This document shows positions 34,194 to 45,938 of a stretch of DNA of 64,000 nucleotides, piece by piece; position 1 is the first letter of the stretch; every line of letters starts with the position of its first letter. Location: assembly GCA_963834365.1 (NCBI GenBank), contig CAWIBS010000035.1, forward strand, positions 1 through 64,000, read 5' to 3'. The position numbers were made by a program, and so were the translations under genes. The DNA is from CAWJAP01 sp963834365 (GTDB lineage Bacteria > Acidobacteriota > Vicinamibacteria > Vicinamibacterales > Vicinamibacteraceae). Under the pieces are notes generated by a model. It was not told the DNA's origin and ran no database searches. It worked only from the letters and a program-made list of their open reading frames with translations.

Positions 34194-35324
34194 TCATTGG
34201 TCGAGGGAGACGACCTGGACGGTCGCGCCGCGGACTTCCTCGAGAAAGCGGTTGAGCGTCGAGCCCTTCAACACGATCTCCCACCGGGAGCGCGCCGTCT
34301 GCCCGAAGACCACGTGGGTGATCCCCTCGCGCTTGGCGAACTCGATGAGGCCATCGGCCGCGCGGTCGGCCTTGACGCGAACCATCGTCGCGCCGAGGGA
34401 CTCCGCGAGCTGCAGGTTGCGGGCGAGCGTGTCCCGGTACCTGGCGCTGATTCGACCGGGGGCCTCACGTGGCGTCTCCACGTACACGGCGTACCACGTC
34501 GTGCCGAGACGGGCGGCGATGCGGGCGCCTGCCCGGATGACGCGCGGCGCCGTCTCGCTCGCGCTCATGCAGACCATGACACGCTCGGGGATGAGCGCCG
34601 GCTCGAGCCCCTCGCGTTGACGTAGCGACGCGGCCTTCTCCCCGACCTCGTCGGCCACTGCCCGCAGCGCGAGCTCGCGCAGCGTCGACAGATTCCCGAC
34701 CCGGAAAAAGTTGGCCAGCGCCTGCTCGATCTTCTCGGGCTTGTAGATCTTGCCGCGCTTCAGCCGGGTCCGCAGCTCCTCGACGGTCGTATCGACGTTG
34801 ATCACTTCGTCTGCACGATCGATGAACGTGTCCGGAACCGTCTCCCGCACGCGGACGCCCGTGACGCGGCCGACGGCGTCGTTCAGCGTCTCGAGATGCT
34901 GGATGTTGACGGCGGTGAGGACGCTGATGCCCCGCTCGAGCAGGAAGAGCACGTCCTGATAGCGCTTCTCGTGCCGGCTGCCGGGCACGTTCGAATGCGC
35001 CAGCTCGTCGACGATGCAGATCTGCGGCTTGCGCGCGAGGATGGCATCGAGATCCATCTCTTCGACGATGACGCCCTTGTACGACTCCTTCCTTCGGGGA
35101 ATGACCTCGAGTCCCGCGATGAGCTGCTCGGTGTCGGCGCGGCCATGCGTCTCGATCAAGCCGATCACCACGTCAACCCCCGAACGGCGCAGCGCGTGCG
35201 CCTCTTCGAGCATCGTGTAGGTCTTGCCGACGCCGGGCGCGGCGCCGATGTAGATGCGCAGCCTCGGCCGATCCTCCTCCTGCAGCTTCGCGAGCAAGTA
35301 GTCGGCCGTCTGGCGCTCCGGCAT
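34194..35324 (-). CDS. kdpD: KdpD N-terminal sensor protein (stand-alone, no kinase domain)
   Basis: The protein has 376 residues against roughly 900 for full KdpD. It holds only the cytoplasmic input part: the KdpD domain with Walker A GAAPGVGKT (about 27-35), VIGLIETHGR, Walker B-like CIVDELAHSNVPGSRHEKRYQDV (about 103 onward), AVNIQHLETLND, and a C-terminal universal-stress-protein domain (RVMVCMSASE ... ITHVVFGQTARSRWE). It ends cleanly with a stop after VVSLDQ. The missing membrane and histidine-kinase parts are encoded separately at 40.2 kb on the other strand, so this is a split sensor rather than a fragment. It diverges from the kdp structural genes. Confidence 0.9.
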   Translation of the reverse strand: MPERQTADYLLAKLQEEDRPRLRIYIGAAPGVGKTYTMLEEAHALRRSGVDVVIGLIETHGRADTEQLIAGLEVIPRRKESYKGVIVEEMDLDAILARKPQICIVDELAHSNVPGSRHEKRYQDVLFLLERGISVLTAVNIQHLETLNDAVGRVTGVRVRETVPDTFIDRADEVINVDTTVEELRTRLKRGKIYKPEKIEQALANFFRVGNLSTLRELALRAVADEVGEKAASLRQREGLEPALIPERVMVCMSASETAPRVIRAGARIAARLGTTWYAVYVETPREAPGRISARYRDTLARNLQLAESLGATMVRVKADRAADGLIEFAKREGITHVVFGQTARSRWEIVLKGSTLNRFLEEVRGATVQVVSLDQ

Positions 35325-35371
35325 TGCTTCATCCTACGGCGGCGATCGGCGCGCCTCTCGCATCCTTGCGA

Positions 35372-35401
35372 ACTTTTTGCGGCTTTCTAAGGCGCTCTTA
35401 G
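35372..35401 (+). promoter_or_regulatory. Candidate control region of the kdp operon (inverted repeat)
   Basis: In the 100 bp between the divergent kdpD N-terminal gene and the first micro-ORF, CTAAG (35387-35391) and CTTAG (35397-35401) form an inverted repeat around GCGCT, preceded by an AACTTTTTGC stretch. It is the only AT-richer patch there and is a reasonable KdpE operator candidate. This is inference from position only. Confidence 0.3.
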
Positions 35402-35424
35402 CGCGACACGGACCTACGCTTTGC

Positions 35425-35529
35425 ATGAACGACGTCGTACGTCGAGGGCCGGTATGGCGCCTGGATCGTGGCCGGGCTGGCGACCTTCGTCGCCATGTAC
35501 TCTTCATCGACTTCTGCGACCGGATGTAG
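35425..35529 (+). CDS. Micro-ORF A upstream of kdpF: small membrane protein ending FCDRM
   Basis: ATG 35425 and TAG 35527-35529 are in the same frame. The membrane-like segment (GAWIVAGLATFVAM) is in a second frame, and the C-terminus LFIDFCDRM returns to the first, so two compensating indels are likely. The corrected product would be about 34 residues with one transmembrane helix and a polar FCDRM tail. It is followed by a second ORF with a matching tail (LCDRV) and then kdpF. It may be a further small subunit of the Kdp system. Confidence 0.5.
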   Translation: MNDVVRRGPVWRLDRGRAGDLRRHVLFIDFCDRM

Positions 35530-35535
35530 GTGCAC

Positions 35536-35619
35536 ATGATCCTGCTGTCGGAATGGTGATCTGAGCTTGCCGCGTTTGCCGCCATGCTCGGGTTCGTCAC
35601 GTTGTGCGACCGGGTCTAG
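35536..35619 (+). CDS. Micro-ORF B upstream of kdpF: small membrane protein ending LCDRV (in-frame TGA)
   Basis: From ATG 35536 the frame reads MILLSEW, then TGA at 35557-35559, then SELAAFAAMLGFVTLCDRV and TAG 35617-35619. The start and the hydrophobic C-terminal part are in the same frame, so either the TGA is a single-base error or two indels cancel out. The product would be about 26-27 residues. The hydrophobic stretch and CDRV end mirror micro-ORF A. An AGGTGCAC sequence precedes the start at short distance. Confidence 0.5.
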
Positions 35620-35626
35620 GTGACAC

Positions 35627-35707
35627 ATGACCCTGCTGTCGTTGATCGTGAGCATCGCCGCGTTCGCGTACCTGCGTGTACGCGATGCTGCGGCCTGAAC
35701 GGTTCTG
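35627..35707 (+). CDS. kdpF: KdpF-like small membrane subunit (frameshifted)
   Basis: ATG 35627 begins TLLSLIVSIAAFAYL. With one small indel near 35672 the frame continues VYAMLRPERF and stops at TGA 35705-35707. The ending YxLRPERF is the KdpF signature, and the length (about 26 residues) fits. KdpF stabilises the KdpABC complex in the membrane. AGGTGA precedes the start, and kdpA begins eight bases after the stop. Confidence 0.75.
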
Positions 35708-35714
35708 AGGCGTC

Positions 35715-37425
35715 ATGGGCACGGAATACATGGCGGTCGGCTTCACGATCCTGTTCACCATCGCCACGAGCGGGCTGCTCGGGATCTACATGGCGAAGGT
35801 GTTCACCGGAACGCGCACGTTCCTGGATCCGGTCTTCCTCCCGATCGAGCGCCTCGTGCTGCGGCTCACGGGGATCGACCCCGCCCGGCAGCAGGACTGG
35901 AAGGCGTACGCGCGCTCGCTGCTGCTCTCGAACGTCTGCATGTGGCTGGCCACCTGGACGATCGTCACCCTCCAGCAGTACCTGCCGCTCAATCCGGACG
36001 GCATCGGCAACATGGAGCCGACGCTCGCGTTCAACACGATCTCGAGCTTCACGACCAATACCAATCTCCAGCACTACAGCGGCGAAACCGGGCTGTCCTA
36101 TTTCTCGCAGATGTTCACGATCGCGTTCCTGCAGTTCGTGACGGCAGGCACGGGAATGGCCGCCGCCGTCGCGGTCATCAGGGGCCTGGCCGGCAATCGC
36201 CTGACCGAGCTCGGCAGCTTCTACGTCGATCTCACGCGAGCCACGGTCCGGCGTCCTCCTGCCGCTCGCGCTGGTCGTCGCGACCCTCGTCATGTGGCAG
36301 GGCACGCCGATGACCTTCGAGGGCGCCGCGCAGGCGACGACTGTTGAAGGCCAGGATCAGACGATCGCCCGCGGGGTCACGGCAGGGGTCGTCGCGATCA
36401 AGCAGCTGGGAACCAACGGCGGCGGCTACTTCGGGCCGAACTCGACGCATCCGTACGAGAATCCGACGCCGCTTTCCAACCTCGTCGAGACCTGGTCGAT
36501 CACCATCATCCCGATGGCGATGGTCGTGATGCTGGGGTCGATGACCGGCCGGCGGAGGCTCGCCAACGTCATCTTCGCGACGATGCTCGCGATCTACCTG
36601 CCGATGGTCATCGTCGGTGTGGCGCAGGAAGCCGGCGGCAATCCCGCGATCTCGGCCATGGGCATCGACCAGTCAACCGGGTCGATGGAGGGCAAGGAAG
36701 TCCGGTTCGGGGCGGGACTGTCGGCGCTGTGGGCGGTGACGACGACGGTCACGTCGAACGGGTCGGTGAACGCGATGCACGACTCGCTGACGCCGCTCGG
36801 CGGCTTGATGCCGCTCATCGGCATGTGGCTCAACAACGTCTTCGGCGGCGTCGGTGTCGGCTTCATCAACATGCTCATCTTCGTCATCGTGGCCGTGTTC
36901 GTGGCCGGGATGATGATCGGCCGCACCCCGGAGTTCCTCGGCAAGAAGGTCGAGGCCAAAGAGATGAAGCTGGCGAGCCTCGCGCTGTTATGGCATCCGC
37001 TGGCCATCCTCGTCGGCACGGCGGTCGCGTGCTACCTGTGGGCCACCACCCCCGATCCGGGCACGACGCTCGCGTGGTTGAAGAACCCGGGGCCGCACGG
37101 CTTCTCGGAGATGCTCTACGAGTTCACGTCGGCGGCGGCCAACAACGGGTCGGGCTTCGAGGGACTCGGTGACAACACCCCCTTCTGGAACATCTCGACC
37201 GGACTGGTGATGCTCCTCTCCCGGTACATTCCGATCTTTGCGCCGCTGGCGCTGGCCGCCAGCCTGGCCGCCAAACCGGGCGCGCCGGAGACGGCCGGCT
37301 CGCTGCGCGCGGACAGCGCCACCTTTGGTGTCACGTTGTGGGCGGTGATCATCATCCTCGGTCTGCTGATGTTCATGCCGGTGGCCGTGCTCGGCCCGAT
37401 CGCGGAGCATCTGGCGGCCCTGTAG
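35715..37425 (+). CDS. kdpA: K+-transporting ATPase subunit KdpA (one frameshift)
   Basis: This is the potassium-channel-like subunit of KdpFABC. The N-terminal half has EYMAVGFTILFTIATSGLLG, the conserved NTISSFTTNTNLQHYSGE pore loop and FVTAGTGMA. After a doubled G near 36250 the second half runs QLGTNGGGYFGPNSTHPYENPTP (second pore loop), AVTTTVTSNGSVNAMHDSLTP, and SAAANNGSGFEGLGDNTPFWN, through to GPIAEHLAAL. All four selectivity-filter regions are present. About 569 residues, normal for KdpA. ATG 35715 follows kdpF with GAGG just upstream. Confidence 0.92.
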
Positions 37426-37496
37426 CCGCAGGCACGTAGCCCGTGCTAGCCGGACTCATAACTCGCAACTGGCAACTCAGATCTCGAGACGTCTCC

Positions 37497-38075
37497 ATGG
37501 CCAAGGAACTCAAGCAAGGACTCCTGTTCACTCTCGTCACGATGGTGCTGTTCGGCGGCGGCTACAACATCGTCGTCTGGGGCATCGGACGGGCGGTATT
37601 TGCGGAGCAGGCGGAGGGGAGCCTGATTCGTCGCGCGGATGGCACGGTCGTCGGCTCCCGCCTGATCGCACAGAAGTTCACACGGCCCGAGTACTTCCGT
37701 CCCAGGCCGTCCGGCGTGGACTACAACGCCGCATCGACGGGTGGCACGAACTTCGGGCCCTCGAATCCGGATCACCTGAAGGCCGTTCGGGAGCGGCTCG
37801 ATGGCATCACGGCGGAGGACAAGGTCGCGCCGGGCCAGGTGCCCTCGGAGATGGTGACGGCAAGCGGCGCCGGGATGGATCCGCACATTCCGCCCGCGGC
37901 TGCAGACCTCCAGGCCGGGCGCGTGGCTGCTGCCCGGGGTGTCCCGGTCGACCGCGTGCGCGACCTGGTTCGCGCGCATACCGAGCCGCCGACCTTCGGC
38001 TTTCTGGGCCGGGCGCGCGTCAACGTGCTCGAGCTGAATCTGGCGCTCGACGAATCGCTCGGCTCACGCAAGTAG
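37497..38075 (+). CDS. kdpC: K+-transporting ATPase subunit KdpC
   Basis: The protein has 192 residues. One N-terminal membrane helix (GLLFTLVTMVLFGGGYNIVVWGIG) precedes the soluble domain with GSLIRRADGTVVGSRLIAQ, YFRPRPSGVDYNA, SGAGMDPHIPPAAADLQAGRVA and the C-terminal NVLELNLALDE. KdpC aids ATP binding by KdpB. ATG 37497 is chosen over GTG 37443, since it places MAKELKQG directly before the helix as in homologues. It lies between kdpA and kdpB, whereas the usual order is kdpA-kdpB-kdpC. Confidence 0.92.
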   Translation: MAKELKQGLLFTLVTMVLFGGGYNIVVWGIGRAVFAEQAEGSLIRRADGTVVGSRLIAQKFTRPEYFRPRPSGVDYNAASTGGTNFGPSNPDHLKAVRERLDGITAEDKVAPGQVPSEMVTASGAGMDPHIPPAAADLQAGRVAAARGVPVDRVRDLVRAHTEPPTFGFLGRARVNVLELNLALDESLGSRK

Positions 38076-38098
38076 TGTTCGCCTCGAGGCGGACGCCG

Positions 38099-38124
38099 GG
38101 TCCGGCTGAAGCCGGACACTACGG
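38099..38124. repeat. Short hairpin between kdpC and kdpB
   Basis: GTCCGGC-TGAA-GCCGGAC followed by ACTACGG lies in the 70 bp between kdpC and kdpB. It is the same unit as at 26.9 kb, and here sits inside a single transcription unit, where it could affect mRNA stability or termination. Confidence 0.8.
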
Positions 38125-38147
38125 CAACACACGGCAGGATGAGGGGC

Positions 38148-40186
<2,039 letters not shown>

Positions 40187-40187
<1 letters not shown>

Positions 40188-41698
40188 TGCCCTCACGACG
40201 CGACTGGGTGCATCTCGGCGCGAGCGTCCTCGCCCTCGCCGCGTTCGTCGCGCTGCTGCGCGGCGTGCGCGTCGTCAACCCGACGACCGTCGCGCTCGGG
40301 CTGCTCGTCCTCGTCCTCGTCACCAGCACGCTGGCCCGCCTGTGGGTCGCCGTGGCGACGGCTGTCGTCGCGATGCTCGCGTTCAACTTCTTCTTTCTCG
40401 AGCCCGTCGGCACCTTCACGATCGCGGATCCGCGGAACTGGGTGGCCCTGATGGCATTTCTGGTGGCGGGGGTCACGGTGAGCCAGCTCTCGGCTGCGGT
40501 GCAGTCGCGGGCGCGAGAAGCCGTGGCGCGGCGCAACGAGCTCGCCCGCCTGTTCGATCTCAGTCGCGACGTCCTGTTGACGACGGAGAGCGCCAGCACG
40601 CTCGATGCGCTGGCGCAGCACATCGCCCGCCGCTTCGAGCTCGAGGGTGTCGCGGTCTGTTTGCCCGCGCCCACTGGCTGGCGAGTCCACCAGGGAGGCG
40701 CCCGCGACATTGCCATCGACCAGCAGGAGCTGGGCGTCGCCCTCGCACGCGCGGGCACGGCGCTCGAGTTCGACGCGCGTCGGCGTTCCTACAGCGGACA
40801 GGTTGCCGCGCGAGACGCGACCGGACACGCTGTCTCCCTGGTGCCGCTTCGCTTCGGCACGCGCGCGATCGGGTTGCTCGCGGCGCCCGAAGGCGAGCTC
40901 GATCCGGGCGTGCTCGACGCCGTCGCCGGTCTCACGGCGATCGCGGTCGAACGGTCCCAGCTGCTCGCGGAGCGGAAGGACGCGGAACTGGTGCGCCAGC
41001 GCGCCGACCTCGCCTCGGCGCTGCTCGCTTCGCTGGGCCACGATCTGCGCACGCCGCTGACGGCGATCAAGGTGGCCATCAGCAATCTCCAGGATCCGGC
41101 GCTGCCCGACGATCAGCGGCAGTCGCAGACCCGGCTGGCGGAGATCGAGCTCGACCGCCTCACCCGGCTCTTTCGCGATCTCCTCGACATGGCGCGGATC
41201 GACGCCGCCGCGATCGAGCTCGAGCACGGCTGGGTGACGCCGTCGGATATCATCGACGCCGCCATGGCGAATCTGCGTCCGGCGCTCGAGGGACGCATCG
41301 TCGAGGTGGACGCGCAGACCTCGAGGGTGGTGCGCGTCGAGCCCCGCCTGACGTCGGCGGCCCTCGCGCATCTGCTCGAGAACGCGCTCCAATATGCGCC
41401 GGCGGACCGGCCGATTCTCGTCCGCGGCTGGACTGAGTCGGACGGCCTCCACCTGACGGTCACGGATCAGGGCCCCGGACTCGATCCGGGGGAGCTCGAT
41501 CATCTGTTCGAGCGGTTCTATCGGGGACAGCGCGCCCGGGAACGCTCGGTCGGCACGGGGATGGGCCTGGCGATCACGCGCGGACTCCTCGCCGCTGAAG
41601 GCGGGCGGGTCTGGGGAGAGAACGTCGAGCGCGGGGCGCGCTTCTCGATGGCCGTCCCCGCCGCCAGCCGGCCAGTGTCTGCAGAGGCGGAGGAATGA
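40187..41698 (+). CDS. kdpD: KdpD-type sensor histidine kinase (membrane, GAF and kinase domains only)
   Basis: The protein has 503 residues. Several membrane helices of the DUF4118 type (LGASVLALAAFVALL, LGLLVLVLVTSTLARLWVAVATAVVAMLAFNFFFLEP, kept in pieces here) are followed by a GAF-like domain, a HisKA domain with LGHDLRTPL (His about 285), and HATPase motifs HLLENALQYAP, DQGPGLD and GTGMGLAI. These are the parts absent from the stand-alone KdpD N-terminal protein at 34.2 kb. Together the two would rebuild a full KdpD. It overlaps kdpB by one base and precedes kdpE by four bases, so it is co-transcribed with the transporter it is predicted to regulate. Confidence 0.9.
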
Positions 41699-41702
41699 GC
41701 TG

Positions 41703-42413
41703 GTGCCCGCGCGCATCCTGGTCGTCGATGACGAACCGAACATAGTCGCGGCGATGCAGCCGCTGCTCGCCGCCCGCGGCTACGAGGTGACGGCGGCGAT
41801 GTCGGGCCGGGCCGCGCTCGAAGCCGTGCAGCGCACGCCTCCGGACGTGATCGTGCTGGACCTGGGGCTGCCCGACCTCGATGGCGTGGAGGTCTGCCGG
41901 CTGCTGCGCGAAGAGTCCAGCATTCCGATCATCATCCTGTCGGCGCGCGGTGCTGAAGCCGACAAGGTGCGGGCACTCGACGCCGGCGCGGACGACTACG
42001 TCACCAAGCCGTTTGGATCGGAGGAACTGCTCGCCCGCGTGCGGGCGGCGCTGCGGCGCGGCGAAGGTCTTCCCCCCTCGTCGGGCCAGCTGACGCGCGG
42101 CGATCTCGTGATCGATCGAGACCGCAACCGCGTCGTCCGCGGAGACGTGGAGATCCGCTTGACGCCGAGGGAATTCGAGCTGCTGGTATTCCTGGCGCAG
42201 CGTCCGGGACGCGTCCTGACGCATCGCGCCATCCTGAAAGCGGTGTGGGGCCCGCATGCGGTGGACCGCCCCGAACAGCTGCGCGTGCTCGTCGCCGCGC
42301 TCCGGAAGAAGATCGAGCCGGACCCCTCCCGCCCGCGCTACATCGTCACCGAGCCCTGGGTGGGCTTCCGCTTCGTGGAGGCCGTGGAGCCACCGTCACC
42401 CCCATTGTCGTAG
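41703..42413 (+). CDS. kdpE: KdpE-type response regulator
   Basis: The protein has 236 residues and is in the OmpR/PhoB class. The receiver domain has acidic pocket DDEP (9-12), phospho-acceptor VLDLGLPD (D53), and switch residues ILSAR and TKPFG (K102). The winged-helix DNA-binding domain (about 130-225) shows IRLTPREFELLVFLAQRPGRVLTH and the typical KdpE ending YIVTEPWVGFRF. The start is GTG 41703, four bases after the kinase stop. It would activate kdp transcription at low potassium or high osmolarity. Confidence 0.92.
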   Translation: MPARILVVDDEPNIVAAMQPLLAARGYEVTAAMSGRAALEAVQRTPPDVIVLDLGLPDLDGVEVCRLLREESSIPIIILSARGAEADKVRALDAGADDYVTKPFGSEELLARVRAALRRGEGLPPSSGQLTRGDLVIDRDRNRVVRGDVEIRLTPREFELLVFLAQRPGRVLTHRAILKAVWGPHAVDRPEQLRVLVAALRKKIEPDPSRPRYIVTEPWVGFRFVEAVEPPSPPLS

Positions 42414-42433
42414 AGGCGTCATCTCGACAGTCG

Positions 42434-42487
42434 TAGTGTCCGCCTTTTTAGGCGGACTTTGGGTCCGGCTGAAGCCGGACACTACGT
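42434..42487. repeat. Two short hairpins after kdpE
   Basis: GTAGT-GTCCGCCT-TTTT-AGGCGGAC (about 42434-42459) and GTCCGGC-TGAA-GCCGGAC-ACTACG (about 42462-42487) lie between the convergent kdpE and TonB receptor genes. The flanking GTAGT and ACTAC make the pair a composite palindrome. Confidence 0.8.
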
Positions 42488-42514
42488 CGATGGAGTCAGA
42501 CTTTTGTCCGTGGC

Positions 42515-45500
42515 TCAGAACAAGAGCTTCACCGCGAACTGCACGACGCGCGGATCGCCGGCGGAGGTGATGGTCCCGAAGGCGGCGGCGCCCGCGGTGG
42601 TGTTCGGGGCGCCCAGTGGCGGGGTGTTCGTGGCGTTGAACACCTCCGCACGGAGCTCGAGTGCGCGCGTGCCGCCGAGAGGCACGCGGCGCATGACGGC
42701 AAGTCGAGATTGCGGTAGCTCGGCCCGCGAACGGGGTTGCGCGAGCTCGTGCCGATCGTGAAGGCAGGCGCGGGGGCGAACGCGCCGGTGTTGAACCAGC
42801 GGGCGACGGAGCGTTCCTCGTCGGGCAACGCGGGCTCGCCAATCAGGTTGGGGCGCTGGGTGCCGAACCCTGCGAACGCGTTGTTGTTCGTCGTCTGGCT
42901 GATGGCGAGCGGGATGCCCGACTGCAGCGTGACGATGCCGGTGAGCGTCCAGTCGTTGACCAGGGCGCCGACGATACCGCCCGGACGGCTGCGCCGGCCC
43001 CATGGCAGTTCCCAGACCGCGGCCGCGACGAACACGTGCGGGATGTCGCCGGTCGAGTAGTCGCGCTCGAGCCGGCGGTTGAAACTGTCGGCGACCGGGA
43101 AATTCGCGACCGGGCCGGTCAGAATCGACGCATCGAAGACCGACGACGCATCGTCCACGAGCTTCGATCGCGTATAGCTGACGAGATACGACAGGCCGCG
43201 CGAGAAGCGCTGTTCCAGCTTGGTGTAGAAGCCGTGATAGATCGTCGTGCCGACGTTGTTCCGATAGAGGCTGACGGTCGTGTACTGCGGATAGGGCTTC
43301 TGCAGCTGGGCAACCGTAATGCGTCGGATCCCCGAGCGACGAGGAGCGCGGGATGCTGCCGAAGAAGGGGTTCGTCACCCGCTGCTGCAACGCGGCGCCC
43401 TGAGCGAGCTGCTCGACGGTCAGCTGATTCAGATTCGTGTCCGGCAGGCCGACCCGGGTGATCTTCGACCCGGTGTAGGCGACTTCCATCGCGATGTTCG
43501 CCGTGAGCTCGCGCTGGACCGACGTGTTCCATTGCTGCACGTAGCCGGAGCCCAGGTCGCGGTCCACGGAAAAGACGCCCTGGCCCAGGCCCGCGTCTGG
43601 CGTCAGCGGAATCGGCTCGACGCTGGGACCCGCGGCGAGCGCGAATGCCGGGATGATGTTGTCCAGCGTGCGCTGCGAGACGGTCTGCAGGAACGGAAAC
43701 ACCGGCGTCGTGAACGGCGTCGTGATGCCCGCCATCTCGATCCACACCAGCCCGTAGCCGATTCGCGCCACGGTCCGCTCGGTCAGGCGGCCGACGATGC
43801 CGAGGCGGGGTCCGAAATTGAGCTTGTGAAGCTGGCGCGCGGCACGCGGCTGACCGTCCCGGCCCAGAAACTCGAGCTGTTGCGTCTCCAGGTTGAAGAC
43901 CGCGGCCTGGTCGTTCTTTTCGGTGGACGGAAAGTTCAGCGTGTATCGCACGCCGGCGTTGATGGTCACGCGGTCGGACACGCGCCAGTCGTCCTGGATG
44001 AAGTACTCCTGGAAATGGGCCCGGTTGCGAATCTCCTCCTGCTGCAGGTCGATCGAGAACTGCTGAACCTGGCCCAGGAGAAAGCTCGCGAACGGCGTGC
44101 CGGTATTGGCGGCGCCGGGAAGGTCGGTGAACAGGTTGCTGAACGTGAACGAGCCCGTCGGCGATGGCGGCTGGATCACGTCGAGGCGCTCCCAGCGCAG
44201 GTCCGCTCCCATCTTCAGCGCATGTCGTCCCTTCAGCCACGTCAGTGAGTCGGCGATCTGCGTCACGCTCGTGCCGAACTCGGACGACGTGCTCGGCGGC
44301 GATCCCAGCTGTTGATAGGCGCCGCCGAAGAGGAATGTCGGCAGCGTGTTCGGGAACTGCGCGTTCGACGGAATGCCGGGAAGGCCCAGACTCGTCGATG
44401 GCGTGCCCGTCCAGTTGAGCCGCCGCCCGACCGACGCTGCGTCTCGTGTCGCCGATCCGCAGCTCGTTGAGGACGTGACTCGTGAACGTCCGCTGATAGC
44501 TCGATGCGGTCGACCAGGACGTCGTCTTCTGAGGCCCGAGGGTTCCTGCCGTCGTTCCGCTGCCATCCGGGAGCGGCGTCACCGGGACGAACGTCTTCGT
44601 CGAACCGCGTCACGCGCGCGAACGCCTGGTCGCGGTTGCCGGAGAAGCGATGATCGACCCGGGCACTGACCTGATTCTGATCGACCGTTTCGTTGCCCAC
44701 ACGGCGATAGTTGTTGGCAGTGCCCGCACTCGTCGGCAGCGGATACCGCTCGAGCGAGGTTGCGCGGCAACGGGATCGATCCGCGCGACGGGGATCGTGT
44801 TGCCCGGAAACGGGCTCCGGGTCACGCCACCGGTCGCGCCTGGCGCGGTAGTCGCGGGATCGTAGATGGCCGGCACGCGGCCGGCGATGGCTTCCGTGAA
44901 GATGCCCTGACGCTGGAGCAGGGTTGGGACCGTCGAAATCACCGTGCGTCCGATGGTCTGCCGCTGCCCCTGATAGTCCGCGAAGAAGAACGTCCGATCC
45001 CGCCGCACCGGCCCGCCGGCGACGCCTCCGAACTGATTGCGGCGAAACTCGGGCCTGGCGGCGCTCGTCGAGGCAAAGAAATTCCGCGCGTTCAGGGATT
45101 CGTGGCGGAAGAACTCGAAGAGCGTCCCCCGGAACGCGTTGCTGCCGGACTTGGTCGTCAGGTTGACGACTCCGCCGTTGAAGCGGCCGAACTCGGCAGG
45201 GGGGCTGTTGGTTTCGATCTTGAACTCCTGGATCGCGTCGACGTTCGGAAAGAACGCCACCTGCCCCGGCTCGGGCTGCAGCACCGAGATGCCGTCGAAG
45301 AGGTACTCGTTCGTCCGCGGCCGACCGCCGTTGATGCGCGGCAGCGGGGCCGCCGGGGGTGGGGGGACCGCGACGCCCGGCGAGAGGCTGGCCAGCGAGA
45401 TGAAGCTCCGGCCGTTGAGCGGCAGGTCCACGACCTTCCGGTTGTCGATGACGTGGCCCAGCCCCGAGGTCTCGCTGCGGAGGAGCGGCGCGTCGGCGTG

Positions 45501-45869
45501 GACCGTCACCGCTTCGGTCAGCGCTCCCAGCTCGAGCTCGACGTGCAAGCGAACCGTCTCGCCGGTGGCGAGCCGGACGTCGTCGCGGATCAGCGGCCTG
45601 AATCCGCTCAGCTCGACGCGCACCCGGTAGCTGCCGGGCGCGAGGCCCGTGACGACATAGGTGCCTCCCGGCCGGTCACGGTGGTGCGTGACAGGTTCGT
45701 GGCGACCGACGTCGACCATCACCGTCGCCCCGGGCACGGCGGCGCCGCCGCGATCGACCACCACCCCGGCGAGCGCCGATCCGCCAATCTGTCCCGTGAC
45801 CGGCGAGGCCGCGCCCGCGAGCCACGCCAGCATCAGACCCAGTCGCGCGCCGACTCCCGACCCGCTCAT
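42515..45869 (-). CDS. Oar-like TonB-dependent receptor, third (frameshifted)
   Basis: This outer-membrane receptor of about 1110 residues is only distantly similar to the tandem pair at 3.5-11 kb. It has a leader (ARLGLMLAWLAGAASPVTGQ), a carboxypeptidase-regulatory domain (ALAGVVVDRGGAAVPGATV, GSYRVRVELSGF), a plug (DLPLNGRSFISLASLSPG, INGGRPRTNEYLFDGI, IQEFKIETN, VNLTTKSGSN) and a barrel (HALKMGADLRWER, YFIQDDWRVSDRVTINAGVRY, ending FAVKLLF). Frames change near 44720, 44600-44430, 43330 and 42700. ATG 45869 is preferred to 45887 because GGAG lies at proper distance. It follows modC on the same strand after an inverted repeat. Whether it imports a molybdate chelate is only a guess from position. 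Confidence 0.85.
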
Positions 45870-45898
45870 GCCCGCTCCATGGAGCATGAACTCTAGAT

Positions 45899-45932
45899 CG
45901 GATTGAGACGGTCATCAAATCGACTCAATCCG
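45899..45932. promoter_or_regulatory. Perfect inverted repeat between modC and the third TonB receptor
   Basis: CGGATTGAG (45899-45907) and CTCAATCCG (45924-45932) form a perfect 9-bp inverted repeat with a 16-base spacer, centre to centre 25 bp. It lies after the modC stop and upstream of the receptor start on the minus strand. It may be an operator for the receptor or a terminator of the mod operon. Confidence 0.45.
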
Positions 45933-45938
45933 TATCTA

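Noticed and set aside
34194..35324. KdpD N-terminal protein as a truncated pseudogene
   Set aside because: It has a clean start and stop, no internal shift, and the missing domains are present as an intact separate gene in the same locus.
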